Shown in pieces: positions 10,822-24,000 of a stretch of 64,000 nt of DNA. The stretch covers positions 40,014,108-40,078,107 of the forward strand of contig JAPWDM010000005.1 in assembly GCA_035578155.1 (NCBI GenBank). Direction: 5' to 3'. The notes beneath the pieces are model-generated. The model was not told the origin of the DNA, did no database searches, and worked only from the letters and a program-made list of their open reading frames with translations. This DNA comes from Brachynemurus nebulosus. Taxonomy: Eukaryota; Arthropoda; Insecta; Neuroptera; Myrmeleontidae. The first letter of the stretch is position 1; each line of letters opens with the position of its first letter. Both the position numbers and the translations under genes were made by a program.

Positions 10822-13800
10822 GAACTACACACTTGTTAATTAGTGTTCTAAAGATATTCAATCGATTTCTAAAATACTACCCTTTCACATAATAAATATT
10901 CCCGCTTACACATACGCCGAACGCATCCATTCAGTATTGTCATAGTCTATAATATAACAACTAAACAATATTTTTATTGAATCATGTAACGTCGGAAATA
11001 ATTGGTTCGCTTTGTACTTTCAAGTTCATTAATTAAAATGACAAAATATTAATCAAAAATGTGAAACAAAAGGGCATGTAAAATAAAATAAAATAAAATG
11101 AAACAAAATACTAAAAAAGTAGAGTTGTATGATATAATGAGTCTGCTTAACATGACACATAAAAATGAGTATGTAATCATTTGTATATTTTGATAATTAC
11201 GAAATACAGAAGTTTGTTTCTTGTTGCTTTTTAAAGTCAAATTTCTGATATTGTGTGACTCCTAGAGTGTATTTGAATATTAAACCGAATATTTTAGATA
11301 GTTATCTGTTGTTGTTGATTTTAATTAGAATTGTTAGCATAATTTTGATCAGAATGAAACAAAAAAGGAACAAGTGGGCCATGTTCGGGTTTCTAGTTTT
11401 GTTTATTTATGTATATTTATTATAATTTATGAAATTTAATATGTTTTCTCATTCATTAAAATTTTGAAATATTATGTTAATGTTATATTTCAAATCGATT
11501 AATGTAACTAAATTCTGATGTTTGTGATGGTAAAATGAAAGTTGAAAAATTTCACTGTTGAAAAATTTACTTTGTTTTTTTGTTTTAAATATTAAAAAAA
11601 AAATTCGGGATTACCTACCTACTTGATTTTTGATTACTATGCGCCTAATTTCACTATCAAAATAATTTTATCGTATGGCTCATTTTAAATTCAGTTTTTG
11701 GATATCTTAAATTTCAGTTTTTGTAAACTGATATCGAAATTAATAATAATCATAGGAAAATATTCAGCTATAAATTCGTAATTTATCGAATATTAAAATA
11801 AAGATTTTCCTAATTATTTCTTATATAATGTTAATTTCCTTTTTTGATTTTACTTATTTACCTATAACATTCAATATTCAATAGATAAATAATCATCTTT
11901 CGAAAATACTCCCAATCACCGTTCATTTTCGTTTTCTAAAATTGATTCTCTCTCAATTCCCCGACAGCGAAATTGTATAGACGAAATAAATAATACTAGA
12001 ATTCTATATGTGCCAACATCTGATATGCTCCAGAGATGAACATCTCTAAGTAGTCTCAATTTGTTTTAGTACATTTCCCGTGGGAGATTGTGATGTTTGT
12101 GCAAAGCTTAATGTAAGAGGTAGATATCCTGTATACATATTTATATGTTTGTACACTTAGAACTTATATAGATGTAAATAATATAAATTAAAACAAATAA
12201 TGTGCCCTGGGTAAACATTGACGAATATTTGTTGATGAAAATAAAATAAAGATTATTTTTCGAACTAAAGCAACGAATTTTCATTAAATGTCTACATTTC
12301 TGAAACGAATTTTGCCGTTCTCAGAATTACTGTCTACTGAATATTTTTATCAACGACAACCATGAAATTAATATTTATCCTACAAAATGTAGGTAGGCTA
12401 TGTTTTACGTATACCTCTGCGAAACTTTGTACTTTACACACGCCTATGCATACAGGAACACATCACATTACACATTTTTTGTGAATTTTTATACTGTGTA
12501 TTATTATATTAAAATCTGTACAAAAATTTACGTAGCAACCACATTTTGTAAAGGATTTATTGGTTTAAGTTTAAGACTTAAAAAATTAACCAGGATTCGA
12601 AGTAGGGGGGGGGGGGGCTGAAGCGCATAACGTCAATAGACAGTGTTACTAATTTATTTATTACATGAGTAGGTGGCCTAGGGTAACCGAAATATCTAAT
12701 TTTTGGGTTTATCAACATTTTTGCAGCGATGAAATCATTCAACAATTACTACCACCAGCTCCCTGACTAATATCTGCCAAACTTTCAATGTTCATAACCC
12801 GCAACAGATTTGTTCAGTGGAGTGTTAAAACCAATTCTTATAAACTGTGATAAATGTGACATATAAAATACAATTTTTGTTTTAATTTTTTCAATTTTCA
12901 ATCCGTGCTGCAATTTTTATCGCATTTTGTACGTATTTAGTTTTTGAAAAATTATTTTTCTATACCATTCTTATTTGAATATAAATAAATAATCTCATAA
13001 ATAAACTTTGTATATTTACTACGAGTTTGTGATTTCGTAAGCGAGAAGATGGGTTTTATTTGTACGTATATATATATTGTTATCTAAAAATAAATTTTAT
13101 ATACAATATTTTCAACAATACTTCATTATAAAACTAAAGAGGAGATAGTCTTTACTTTTCCAGGCACAGATAAAGCATGTTTTTAACGAGATGCAAAGTT
13201 GTAAGACCGACTTTTGATCATTTCAAGACCGGATTTTTGATCACTTCTTTTTAAAAAATGTAACTTAATGATTATTTGCAATTTTTTAAAGGCAGATAAA
13301 AAGGCTGAACTTTAAGAAAAAATTTAGAGATGAGATTTATTAGCAAATAGAAAAGCCTTCCATTATGTGTTTTAAAATATTAATCAGTCTCTCAACATTT
13401 CTCGCGTTTCTCAACACTTTTTCAATCACGGTCTTTTCGTGTACACAAAATTTATTCTACACAAAACGTATTTGACCCATACGAAAGTAGATATTTGGTT
13501 CTATGGCTGAAAAAGTTTTTCTTCACAACTTCTTGAAACCCATTTTGCCTTCTGTCAGTGTTATCTTTGTAGGACAAACAGTTTTGAGATAGAAAACTCT
13601 GACATACGTTAACAAAAAACCACCTTATTTCGAACCTGTAGACGAACACTTTTCCAATCTTTAACCATATACCTATATACAACTCTTCTATCAATACAGT
13701 TAATTAAATCAAACGATATAGAATTTAAATAAATTCACATAAATCTTGTTTGAGTTTGTTATGTAAATTACATATTTCCGTTGTGCAGATATTTTACTAT

Positions 13801-14289
13801 TATTTTTCCGTAAAACACTATAAAATCTTGTGTTTATAGTTCTGTAAATAACTGTATTTTTCAAAAATACTTTTGTTCGTTTTATCATAATTTTGTTTGT
13901 GTGATTTTCTTTAGTTGAAAGTGTATAGTTCTTTATAGTAGAAAACTAAAATGAAAAATATCGGTATAAAGTTTATATTATAAATGTGTATTTAAGACGA
14001 AAAGTTAAAAGTTAAAGAAGTGGCACTCAGTGAATAGAGAGAAATACATATTTTCATCTGCAAAAGAGACTTAAAATGTAATTTTTTAAAATTTTATAAA
14101 ACTTTCGTCAATTTTATTCTGTCTCTCGAACATAAGCTACAAGTGAAATATTCAGATACAGTCAGTCATAAGTATTACTTGTAGTTTTTTGCTAGGTAGA
14201 AAAAAGTGATATTTTTTTTAACCGTGACAAGAATAAATTGCTTTCTAGGATGCACAAATCTTATACAGAAAGTATGAATTTTACAAATA
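10822..14289. other. Long stretch without a gene
   Basis: Contents: a G13 run at 12605-12617 beside a B-box-like TTCGAATCC on the minus strand (about 12592-12600); a 45-bp block at 12727-12775 with a second diverged copy at 32585-32632 (shared GATGAAATCATT and CAGCTCCCT); short AT-rich frames (12400-12621 plus, 13452-13694 minus) without motifs or splice sites. Confidence 0.5.
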
Positions 14290-14796
14290 AATTTCACTTA
14301 TTATTACACCAGAGGTTTGTAATTTTTCGAATAAATTTGGGTTTGTCTAACGAAAATTTGTTGCCTAGCAATTTATCGAGAAAAACTGTCAACTAACAAA
14401 AACGTGACAGCGAAGCTGAAGCGTTTTTGGGTTGACAGTTCTTCGAGTTAAATTTATAGGCAACAAATTTTCGTTAGACAAACCCAAATTTATTCTGAAA
14501 AAATATAAAACTCTAGTGTAATATCGTAAGGCAATTTAACGAATATAATAAATTAGTATTATTCATATTATTTGTATTTAATACATTGCTACTATGGTTC
14601 TGAACTCAGTTAAATTTACCAATACGAATTTTTGTTTCATTTTTATCGTGTTTACCTACAGTGAAATGGCCAATGAAATGTTTCGTACCATTTTTTCGTT
14701 GTAAAAGTCTATCCTGCCTTTTTTCCATGGTAAAAATGAAAAAACTACAATATTCTTATGGGACTTGATACATATGAGTTAAATTATCAATATAAA
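14290..14796 (+). repeat. Repeat family B, copy 1 (palindromic head)
   Basis: It aligns along its full ~507 bp with 20608-21114 in the same orientation, from TTTCACTTATTATT to TTAAATTATCAATATAAA. The first part (14302-14524) is a palindrome: TTACACYAGAGGTTTGTA, AATAAATTTGGGTTTGTCTAACGAAAATTTGTTGCC and GAACTGTCAAC-type blocks face their reverse complements around GACAGCGAAGCTGAAGCG. The tail is unique sequence with TTTTTATCGTGTTTACCTACA and ATGACCAATGAAATGTTT-like blocks. No open frame is present. Confidence 0.8.
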
Positions 14797-15283
14797 TTTT
14801 AAGAGTTTGTTTCATTTTTAGGATTCTTAGGCTGTGGGTACATATGACGCTTAAACTTGCGTGTAAATTTTTATATTGAATGCCGTACCTACGTAACCAC
14901 AATATACAAATTCAAGCTAACAATTTGCAAGCGCGTGCATGCGCTCGTAGTATTAAGCGTCCTACATAACCGAAGCCTTACAGTGAAACTATTTCTTAGT
15001 AATTACTATTGATATCGAATTGAAATTTGGTACAATTTGGTACAAGAATTCGTTTACATTATAGGTGAAAATTCAATGATAAAGTTTTGAAGAAAATTAA
15101 TCTACAGTTACTGATATAAAATAACTATTTATTTGCGACGTTTCGAAAATATGTAATTTTCATCATCAGGCAAAATTTTTTAAAACTAAATACATATTAT
15201 AAAGAGAAATTACAAAAATGGAAAATTTATATTCAAAATTTAATACTTGCATGTATTCTGATTGTCATGATTAAACGTAAAAT
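14797..15283. other. Stretch without a gene
   Basis: AT-rich; contains GCAAGCGCGTGCATGCGCTCG (about 14928-14948), a purine-pyrimidine alternating GC word of unclear meaning. No exon or repeat border is seen. Confidence 0.45.
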
Positions 15284-15313
15284 AAAAATTGATAAAAATT
15301 TTTATCAATTTTT
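15284..15313. repeat. Perfect 30-bp palindrome
   Basis: AAAAATTGATAAAAA is followed immediately by TTTTTATCAATTTTT, an exact loopless palindrome, about 14 bp before the left TIR of the next element. Confidence 0.85.
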
Positions 15314-15326
15314 AACAGTAAAAATA

Positions 15327-16685
15327 ATAAGGTACCTAAGCCAATTAAGGCCCACCTAAGCAAAATATGCTTATTATTTATATATCTTATAAAATATCAA
15401 AAATATAGTATTTAATTATAAAAATTTACTTATTTTTTGATAAAAATTCCTAAAAAAATTAATGAATTTGTAATTATACAAGTCAAAAATTTGATTCTAA
15501 AAAGTGTCTGCAATTGGGCCTTATTTCCGACTGGTGTAGAAAATAAGGCCCACCTATTACAACTGCCTGAAATAGTACATTTATTATTTTTTTTTTAATT
15601 AATTGGGGGATTTTAATTACTTTAAGAATAACTTGAACTTGAAAATACTTTAAGAATAACTTGAACTTATATATCAAAATATTTTGTTATTTTCACGCGT
15701 TCAAAAAATTTGATCAAAAATTCTTAAATCCAGCTTGACTGCGTAACTGTTATTGAAAACAACAATAAAGAAAATTACCTAAGTCATTATTTTTAATTTT
15801 TAATTTTTTTATCATATTTTTCGAATAAGTCAAGTACTAGGTGTTTGAATATATTAAGCCGAAATAAATAAATATTAAATCTAAGAGTTCTTCTTAGAAT
15901 TCCGAATCTCCTTGCATAGGAGCTAGCTTAAGGCTAAGGACATAGCTTAAGGCTGATGCCAGTGCTTCCTCAGACGACAACGCTCTCTTCTTTTTATCAG
16001 CCATACTTCCAAACACTAAGGAATAAAAATAAAAATTCGACCAACCCAACTAAAACTGATCTGGCATCATTAAACAAATGCAACAAATAAATCAAAATTA
16101 AATGTACTTAGTTTTTTGTCCTTTTTCCTTTTTGTTATTTTTATATTAGAGTAAATATAGTAATTTAAGGTTGTGCGTCTAATTTTGCTTCATTTGTTAA
16201 TGACTTCAGACCTGTTTTAATTGATTTGACTTTGTAGTGTTTGATTTTAATTGTGTTGTTAATAAAGCCCAAACAAAATTTGCATGGGCCTTATTATCAA
16301 CATGTCAATATTTATGCTCATATACATTTTATATAAATACTTTAGAAATAAACTAAATTAATTGATGTAAAACTTAAAGAATATTAATTTTTTTCAATTT
16401 TGATAACAATTTGAAAGAAACATACCTTTAAAAAATCATTAATATAACACTCACAATGTGCACAATTTTTATATCAACGAACGAAAATGTAGCCTCTAAA
16501 TTTGTTTGTTAAAATATGACATGAGTTTGTTACTCTGTGTAGCTCAACTTTTGTATCTGGTTTTGAAATGATTGAAAGTTCATTTTAAACTTGTTGATAA
16601 GTTAGAGAATTTCTCTTGGTAAGAAATATAGCTAATGGGCCTTATTACCCGCTGGGCCTTAAATGCCTTAGGTACCTTAGTATTA
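15327..16685. mobile_element. 1.36-kb TIR element with GGGCCTTATT motifs
   Basis: The left end AATAAGGTACCTAAGCCAATTAAGGCCCACC and the right end GCTGGGCCTTAAATGCCTTAGGTACCTTAGTATT are inverted copies with few mismatches. The word GGGCCTTATT (or its complement) recurs inside at about 15518, 15547, 16284 and 16638 as well as in both TIRs, close to the ends but also mid-element. Repeated subterminal motifs of this kind are typical transposase-binding arrays in several DNA transposon superfamilies. A 28-bp tandem pair (ACTTTAAGAATAACTTGAACTT at 15619 and 15647) lies near the left end. No transposase frame survives, so it is non-autonomous. The superfamily is not assigned. Confidence 0.75.
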
Positions 16686-17622
16686 GACCTAAAAGTACGT
16701 TTTAAAAAATATGACACACAGTTAAATCAAAAATATTTGCTGCAGTTTCTGTATAAATTTAAAACAAAAAAACTACAATAATGTTTTCGGTGATTACCCT
16801 TAAAAAAAAAAATTTATCCTGCAAAAAGAAAATTTCTATCATCATTAAAAAGTAGACATTTTAACCTTGCAAGTAGCTTCTTAAAATTTGTTGTAGGAAT
16901 GTTTTTAACTGAGATACAATCTCTCGAAAAGTAGGCAAAAAAATTTCAAAATTTTTGAGTATCATCTTTAATTGTTTTCAAAAGAATATGTAAATTTCAA
17001 TTTTTAAGAAAAAAGATTAGGGTCAGGTGGAGTAATTGCAATAGCGGGGTAAATGTAATAGATTTTTCATTCATTTCTTTATTAACACTTCAGTCCCATG
17101 GCTTCGGCAGCCGAAACCAAGCAAAACATCCACAGAGGCCGACCGCGATATTTAGAATAATAAACAAAACACTTAAAAATATTTTTAAAAAAGATTTTAT
17201 ATTATTCAAATAAAAATAATTTATTATAGCCAAAAGATTTTGAAGTAAGAGACCTATCTTCGTTTGCGCAGGTGGAGTGGGTAAAATAATTCAACTCACT
17301 GGCCTATGGTTCATAAGACACATGTATTTGACAGATATCGACCTTACCTTCATGATGACATAGACTGATCCATTTTAAAATGCGTTTCTGCGCATCTCTC
17401 AGTTCATTTTCTGTTGCGTATACTACGTACCGGACACTTTTCATTTTTTGTACATATAAATATACATAATATGTTTTATCATCAAAATATCTAGGCTTCA
17501 TCTTTTATTTACAATAATATTTTTATCCACATATGTATGTATGTGTGTATTGTATGCTTGTATGTATATGTGTATTTTATCAAAATAATAATAACTATGT
17601 ACTCATCTTTTATTACTCGGGT
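16686..17622. other. Stretch without a supported gene
   Basis: A compact hairpin TTCGGC-A-GCCGAA lies at about 17103-17115. The phrase GGTGGAGTAATTGCAATAGCGGGGTAAATGTAATAG (17026-17061) resembles the repeat words of the next feature and may be its left border. No exon is supported. Confidence 0.45.
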
Positions 17623-17690
17623 AAATTTTATTACTCGGGGTAAATGTACAAACAAAGCTTGGGGCAAATGTAATAATTTATTATATTTGC
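17623..17690 (+). repeat. 68-bp direct repeat, copy 1
   Basis: It matches 17821-17888 base for base over about 68 bp, from AAATTTTATTACTCGGGG to TTATTATATTTGC. The unit contains GCAAATGTAATAA and TTATTATATTTGC, which pair as a near-perfect hairpin. Both copies are followed within 75 bp by TTTGTTTCAG, an acceptor-like sequence, but no coding frame follows. ACTCGGGTAAA at 17614 is a third partial copy. Confidence 0.85.
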
Positions 17691-17820
17691 CCTAAGTTTT
17701 TGAATTTATTTGTTTGTCTGATAATTTATTTGTTTCAGTGTTAGAAAGCAGTATGAGCATAATTATATTTTGATGAAATTGTTAGATTTAATTTGAGAGT
17801 CTCTATTACATTTGTCCCTG

Positions 17821-17888
17821 AAATTTTATTACTCGGGGTAAATGTACAAACAAAGCTTGGGGCAAATGTAATAATTTATTATATTTGC
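17821..17888 (+). repeat. 68-bp direct repeat, copy 2
   Basis: The step from copy 1 is 198 bp, so the unit plus its 130-bp spacer may be a degenerate longer duplication. The words CGGGGTAAATGTA and GGGGCAAATGTAATA also echo GCGGGGTAAATGTAATAG at about 17044 and CATTTGCCCC at about 19471. Confidence 0.85.
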
Positions 17889-18114
17889 TCTATTTCTCTT
17901 TGTTTGTTTCAGATGGTGAATTTGTGATGGTAATTCAGAAATTATGTTAAAAAAGCCGCAGAGCCCAAATACACAAAAAAAAAAAAAATTACAAAGAGCT
18001 CTCGATGAAGTACGGGCTAATACAATGACAATACAATGCTGATGTCTTGTATTTGATTTTTACGAAAAATTTTATATTGTTACAGGTTGATGTTGGATCT
18101 CATAAAAATAAAAA

Positions 18115-18682
18115 AATTCGCCAAGTGCGTGCCGGACACGCATTATCATAGTTACGCGGTCAATAGCTAATTTTTCGACGGATTACTACTGGAACCACGT
18201 ATGTCGATTTTTCACTGTTTTGAGATAATTGACCGAAACATTATTTTCAACCGGTTTGGAAAAGTTTTATTGCTTAGTTGCCCCCCACCACCCCTTTAAA
18301 GGTTAGGTCGGATCCAAAATTTGACCCTACTTTTATAGTATTGTTGCCCCATTTTGTCAGCCCCACTGACCACAACATACCATTAAATTATGACATAATT
18401 TGAAATTTGGAAATATGAGGTTTTGTTATTGTTAAATAACTTTCATTCTGATAAATAAAATAAAATGAGATTTTTATTAGCCTATGATCAGTATAAGATG
18501 ATTCTAAACATTTATATATTTAATTATCTCAAAACAGTGCAAAATTGATGTACGTGTTTCTAGCAGTAAGCCGTCGATACGTACTATTAAATTTGCTACA
18601 TTTGATCCTAAAAATTGTAAAAAATTAGCTGTTGACCACGTAACTTTGATAATGCATGTCCGGCACGCACTTGGCGAATTTA
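18115..18682. mobile_element. 568-bp TIR element, long arms
   Basis: The left end TTCGCCAAGTGCGTGCCGGACACGCATTATCA (from 18117) is answered by TGATAATGCATGTCCGGCACGCACTTGGCGAA (to 18677). The arms continue through GTTACGYGGTCAAYAGCTAATTTTT, CGACGG.TTACTGCTAG and CACTGTTTTGAGATAATT. The right arm has an extra ~58 bp (about 18562-18620). The middle (18230-18520) is unique and non-coding. The ends resemble the miniature hairpin at 39001-39063. The superfamily is uncertain. Confidence 0.8.
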
Positions 18683-18703
18683 TTATTATTATTATTATTA
18701 TTA
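18678..18703. repeat. (ATT)n microsatellite
   Basis: Eight or so ATT units abut the right end of the TIR element, suggesting insertion next to, or expansion of, the target sequence. Confidence 0.9.
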
Positions 18704-20607
<1,904 letters not shown>

Positions 20608-21114
20608 GTTTCACTTATTATTGCACGAGAGGTTTGTATTTTTTCGAATAAATTTGGGTTTGTGGCCTAGTTGAAAATTTGTTGCCTAGAAATTTAACGA
20701 GAAGAACTGTCAACTAACAAAAACGCGACAGCGAAGCTAAAGCGTTCTTGAGTTGACAGTTCTTCCAGTTAAATTGCTTTTAAGCAAGAAATTTGAATTG
20801 TAGAAAACACAAATTTATTCAGAAAAAATATAGAACTCAAGTGTAATACGGTAAGATAATTTAACGAATAAAATAAATTAGTATAACTCATATTATTATT
20901 TAATACATTTTTACCATGGTTCTGAAATCATTTACCAATAGGAATTTTTGTTTCGTTTTTATCGTGTTTACCTACATTGAAATGACCAATGAAATGTTTT
21001 GTACCATTTTTTTCGCTGTAAAAATTTGTTCTAACTTTTTTTCCATGGTAAAAGTGAAAAAACTACAATATTTTTATAGGTCTTGATACACATGGGTTAA
21101 ATTATCATTATAAA
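20608..21114 (+). repeat. Repeat family B, copy 2
   Basis: Same length, orientation and order of blocks as 14290-14796. The palindromic head is at 20618-20848. Its right arm is eroded where copy 1 reads AACAAATTTTCGTTAGACAAACCC, while the central GACAGCGAAGCTAAAGCG is kept. The shared non-palindromic tail makes this a genuine interspersed repeat and not two independent hairpins. Confidence 0.8.
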
Positions 21115-21233
21115 ACAAATTTAGCTACCTACTTACTTTCTAATCGACTTATTTCACTCAAAGTAAAACTTTCTTGTACTATTTAACATGGAAGTTTCAA
21201 AAATATTTAGGTATTTATTTTTGTAGAAACAAA

Positions 21234-21443
21234 CAGGGCCCGACTTACAATTATTATGAGGGAAGGTAAATTTTGTGTTGGCGCCCTTTCCGAAAAAAAC
21301 TTTGCTGGTTTGGCACACCAAAATTTTAGCATTTTCCCTGCAAAAAGCAAGTGACGAACAAAAGAAAAGAAAGAAAAAAACGTCGAATTCAACATTTTGC
21401 CGCTCCTGGAACCCGCTGCCCTCCCTCTAGATCTGGCCCTGGA
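21234..21443. mobile_element. hAT-type MITE, 210 bp, with 8-bp target duplication
   Basis: The left end CAGGGCCCGACTTAC and right end CTAGATCTGGCCCTG form imperfect TIRs starting with CAGGGCC. The element is flanked by GAAACAAA (21226-21233) and GAAGCAAA (21444-21451), an 8-bp duplication with one difference. TIR form and duplication length both fit hAT elements. Inside are GGCGCCC and AAGCAAGTGACGAACAAAAGAAA, shared in diverged form with the MITE at 48427-48741. No coding capacity. Confidence 0.85.
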
Positions 21444-21451
21444 AGCAAATA

Positions 21452-22166
21452 AACAATTGTTATCAGATAACTGTAGTATTACCACATGAGTACACGAAGG
21501 ACTTTTGTTATCGTAACATTTTTGTCATTCCTATCTTATCTGTGCGTTTGAAAGAAAGCTAACTCTATTAGCTCTCTTATTCACACACAGATCAGATAAT
21601 AGTGACAAAAACGTCACCGTGGCAAAAGTCGCTCGTATATGCATAGGGTTAATGTAATATTCAAAATAATAAAGGAAAGTGATAAGGCCTATTTACTGCT
21701 TAAAACCCTGTGCCGAAGACACATCAATCTCAAAATAATTAATCAGTAAAATAACGTAAAATTACGTTTTTGGCTCTGGAACGTTCAAGTGGCAGAATAG
21801 TGCTGCTACCACGTCTTCCACTTCTCCATCTTACCCTATCTTACCCTACTTAGTCCTTAATATTAATATTTGTCATAAATTTTTAATTGCTAACTAGCAA
21901 AGAAAAAATACTGTACATAAACGCATCTAGAAATTCATGTTTTTCGGCCACGTTTCCGGGCATCAATCGTCCAGTTAAAAATAATTTTTCAGACTTGTTA
22001 CGAATTTAAATAATCGACACTGAAACGTCCTTTTTTTAAATTAGTAGGAATTTTATGTAATTTATCTAGGTACTATATATTTTAAATACAAACATTTAAA
22101 ACTGTGATTTGAAAATTTTTGATTTTGGAATTGAAAGTCTGATACGGAAACATTTTTTGATTTCAG
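21452..22166. other. Sequence upstream of the signal-peptide exon
   Basis: No second exon can be placed. CTCTTATTCACACACAGATCAGATAATAG (about 21570-21600) and CCATCTTACCCTATCTTACCCTAC (21827-21850, a short repeat of CTTACCCTA) stand out slightly. The last ~20 bases form the acceptor of the following exon. Confidence 0.4.
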
Positions 22167-22260
22167 GTTTTTCTTTATGTTTAAACAATGAAAAAAGTGG
22201 ATCGAATACTATGGTTCAACACTGGTTTCAACATACTATTCACAGTGGTGACACTATGCG
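22167..22260 (+). CDS. Candidate exon with start codon and signal peptide
   Basis: ACATTTTTTGATTTCAG is a good splice acceptor and GCG/GTAAGT a strong donor, framing 94 nt. After 21 nt of leader, ATG (22188) opens 24 codons reading MKKVDRILWFNTGFNILFTV and then VTLC, ending in phase 1. A basic start followed by a long hydrophobic run is what a signal peptide or signal anchor looks like. A phase-1 intron right after the signal peptide is common in secreted and cell-surface genes, including Ig-domain proteins. Without the downstream exons the family cannot be named. The nearest downstream acceptor that keeps the frame open is at 35265, but the link is speculative. It could still be a chance coincidence of signals. 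Confidence 0.5.
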
Positions 22261-23863
22261 GTAAGTTTTGGTCGTTGGTGTACTTTTTTTGAATGTAGGT
22301 ATATAAAATAATGATAATAATTAGTTAAATTTTAGCTAGAAGATAATTTAATTAAATTAATTACAGTATGTTTGTTTATTATGGATTACTTTTAATTATA
22401 ATTATATGGTACAAAAACAAATTTAACACTTATGCGAGTAGGTACACGTTATGTATTACGTTTTGTATATATGTTACTACCTCCGCAATTTATATCCCCG
22501 TTGAAAATTGAAGATTTATTAAATTAAATAAACTTGTAAGTAGTATTTTCTTGCACTGATAATTTTGAACTGATGAAATAATGAATTTCTCGGAATTGGT
22601 AATTTGAATAAAATAATTAATTGTATTGTCACAAGTAATTTGATTATGTAACAGAATTTTCTTGCATAAACAATTGTAGCTGCTTAGAATTCTAGGAAAG
22701 GATCCTGACAGTAACATTACTGTATTGTAAATATCAGTGATACTTCGGCTAAATAATAATTAATCAGAGGCAAATTTAAAATGTTTGTTTTGGATGGGCC
22801 TTTTTTTTTTTAAGTTAGAGACAAGTGAGATATCTGCACTTGGTTTTTAAATAAGTGTTTCTAAAATAATATAGTTTGGTCATACTTATGTAAACAAATT
22901 GTCTTTATTTCTATTTATAAAATTTTAATAATTGTTAATAAAATAACATTTCTGTTACTAATTCTTATAAATACTAATTATTATAATTAACATATGATAT
23001 ACTTACAATTATCAGATGCCCTCTTTTTCTTTGATTTTCAAATTTTACTTGCTTTCTGATCTTTTTATTTTTCTTCTAGTTCTCGTTTTCTTCTTTTTGT
23101 TTTCTCAAAGTGTGAATACATATGGTAGTGTTTGAAATAACAGTAAAAACGGAAGGTGAATGGAAATGCTGTCAACAGTTTTAATTATGCTGGCTGTAGC
23201 TATATTTGACTCACTTCATATTTTAAATCACAATTCACGAAATAAAGATTACTGACGAACAAAAGTCTACTGCCAATTGAAAATATGCTACGACTCCCAC
23301 TATGTTGCAAACTTTCAAAAATTTTTCAATCCTGATAAGAAAGACTATTCTCAAATTTTTGAAAAAAACACAAAAATATCAAAGTTCTCACAAGTCATGA
23401 GATTTATGAAAAAAATTTCCCCCTAAAAAATTTAAATCTTTTTATACCCTTCTTCAAAAGTTCATCGATTTTAATAAATAAGCTCCACAGAAAATCGAAA
23501 GAAACAAAATTTTTCAATTTTTCCCAAAAAAATTGGTAACGACAATATTTTTAGAACTTGTAACAAAAATGTGTCAAAATATTATGCCATATATGAAATT
23601 ATTTTGAACTTGACTTCATTTGTCTAATCCCAGTATAGATGTGGAGACATTCATTAATTTAGACGTACCAACAGACGTCTAAAAGATTCGGAAAATTTAC
23701 ATCGGGACTTTTAGTTTTCTCGATCATTTAACTCCAAAACCTCAAGAATAGGTGAAAACCATATATGCTCAAATTCGTCTGATTATCATACTTTTCGTTT
23801 TTATAGCTAATAGCTATATAGCCTATATGGAAGAGAAAACTTCTCTTAGCCCTAGTCGGGCGA
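22261..23863. other. Probable intron sequence
   Basis: It follows the GTAAGT donor. No downstream exon is convincing here. There is a T10 run near 22802 and A-rich tracts around 23360-23430. One minus-strand frame (22490-22717) has no motif or splice context. Confidence 0.4.
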
Positions 23864-23996
23864 TTGTCTAGGACTCACAGACAGCCCCTCCCTCTGCCAT
23901 ACGATGTCTCTCTCGATGACTATGGCCGGTCGCCATTAGGACAAGCGACCTTTATTTCCTCTGTTGACTACTACTGTCTACTGGTGACTGTCTTAT
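23864..23996. other. GC-rich exon-like patch
   Basis: About 130 bp much richer in G and C than its surroundings and directly left of the foldback at 24001. The plus strand reads openly (QPLPLPYDVSLDDYGRSPLG and on) after TTGTCTAG. The minus strand reads ATG GCG ACC GGC ... (from 23936) for 19 codons up to a good GTGAGT donor (23878-23873). Stop-poor readings on both strands can follow from composition alone, so strand and function are undecided. It may be a small exon or part of an older GC-rich repeat. Confidence 0.25.
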
Positions 23997-24000
23997 TTAT

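Noticed and set aside
10814..10856. TTCTAAAG pair as hAT target duplication
   Set aside because: Both copies lie on the same side of the TIR and 24 bp apart, so they cannot flank an element.
12590..12617. B-box-like TTCGAATCC next to G13 as a tRNA or SINE
   Set aside because: No A box at a suitable distance and no cloverleaf; a lone nine-base match is not enough.
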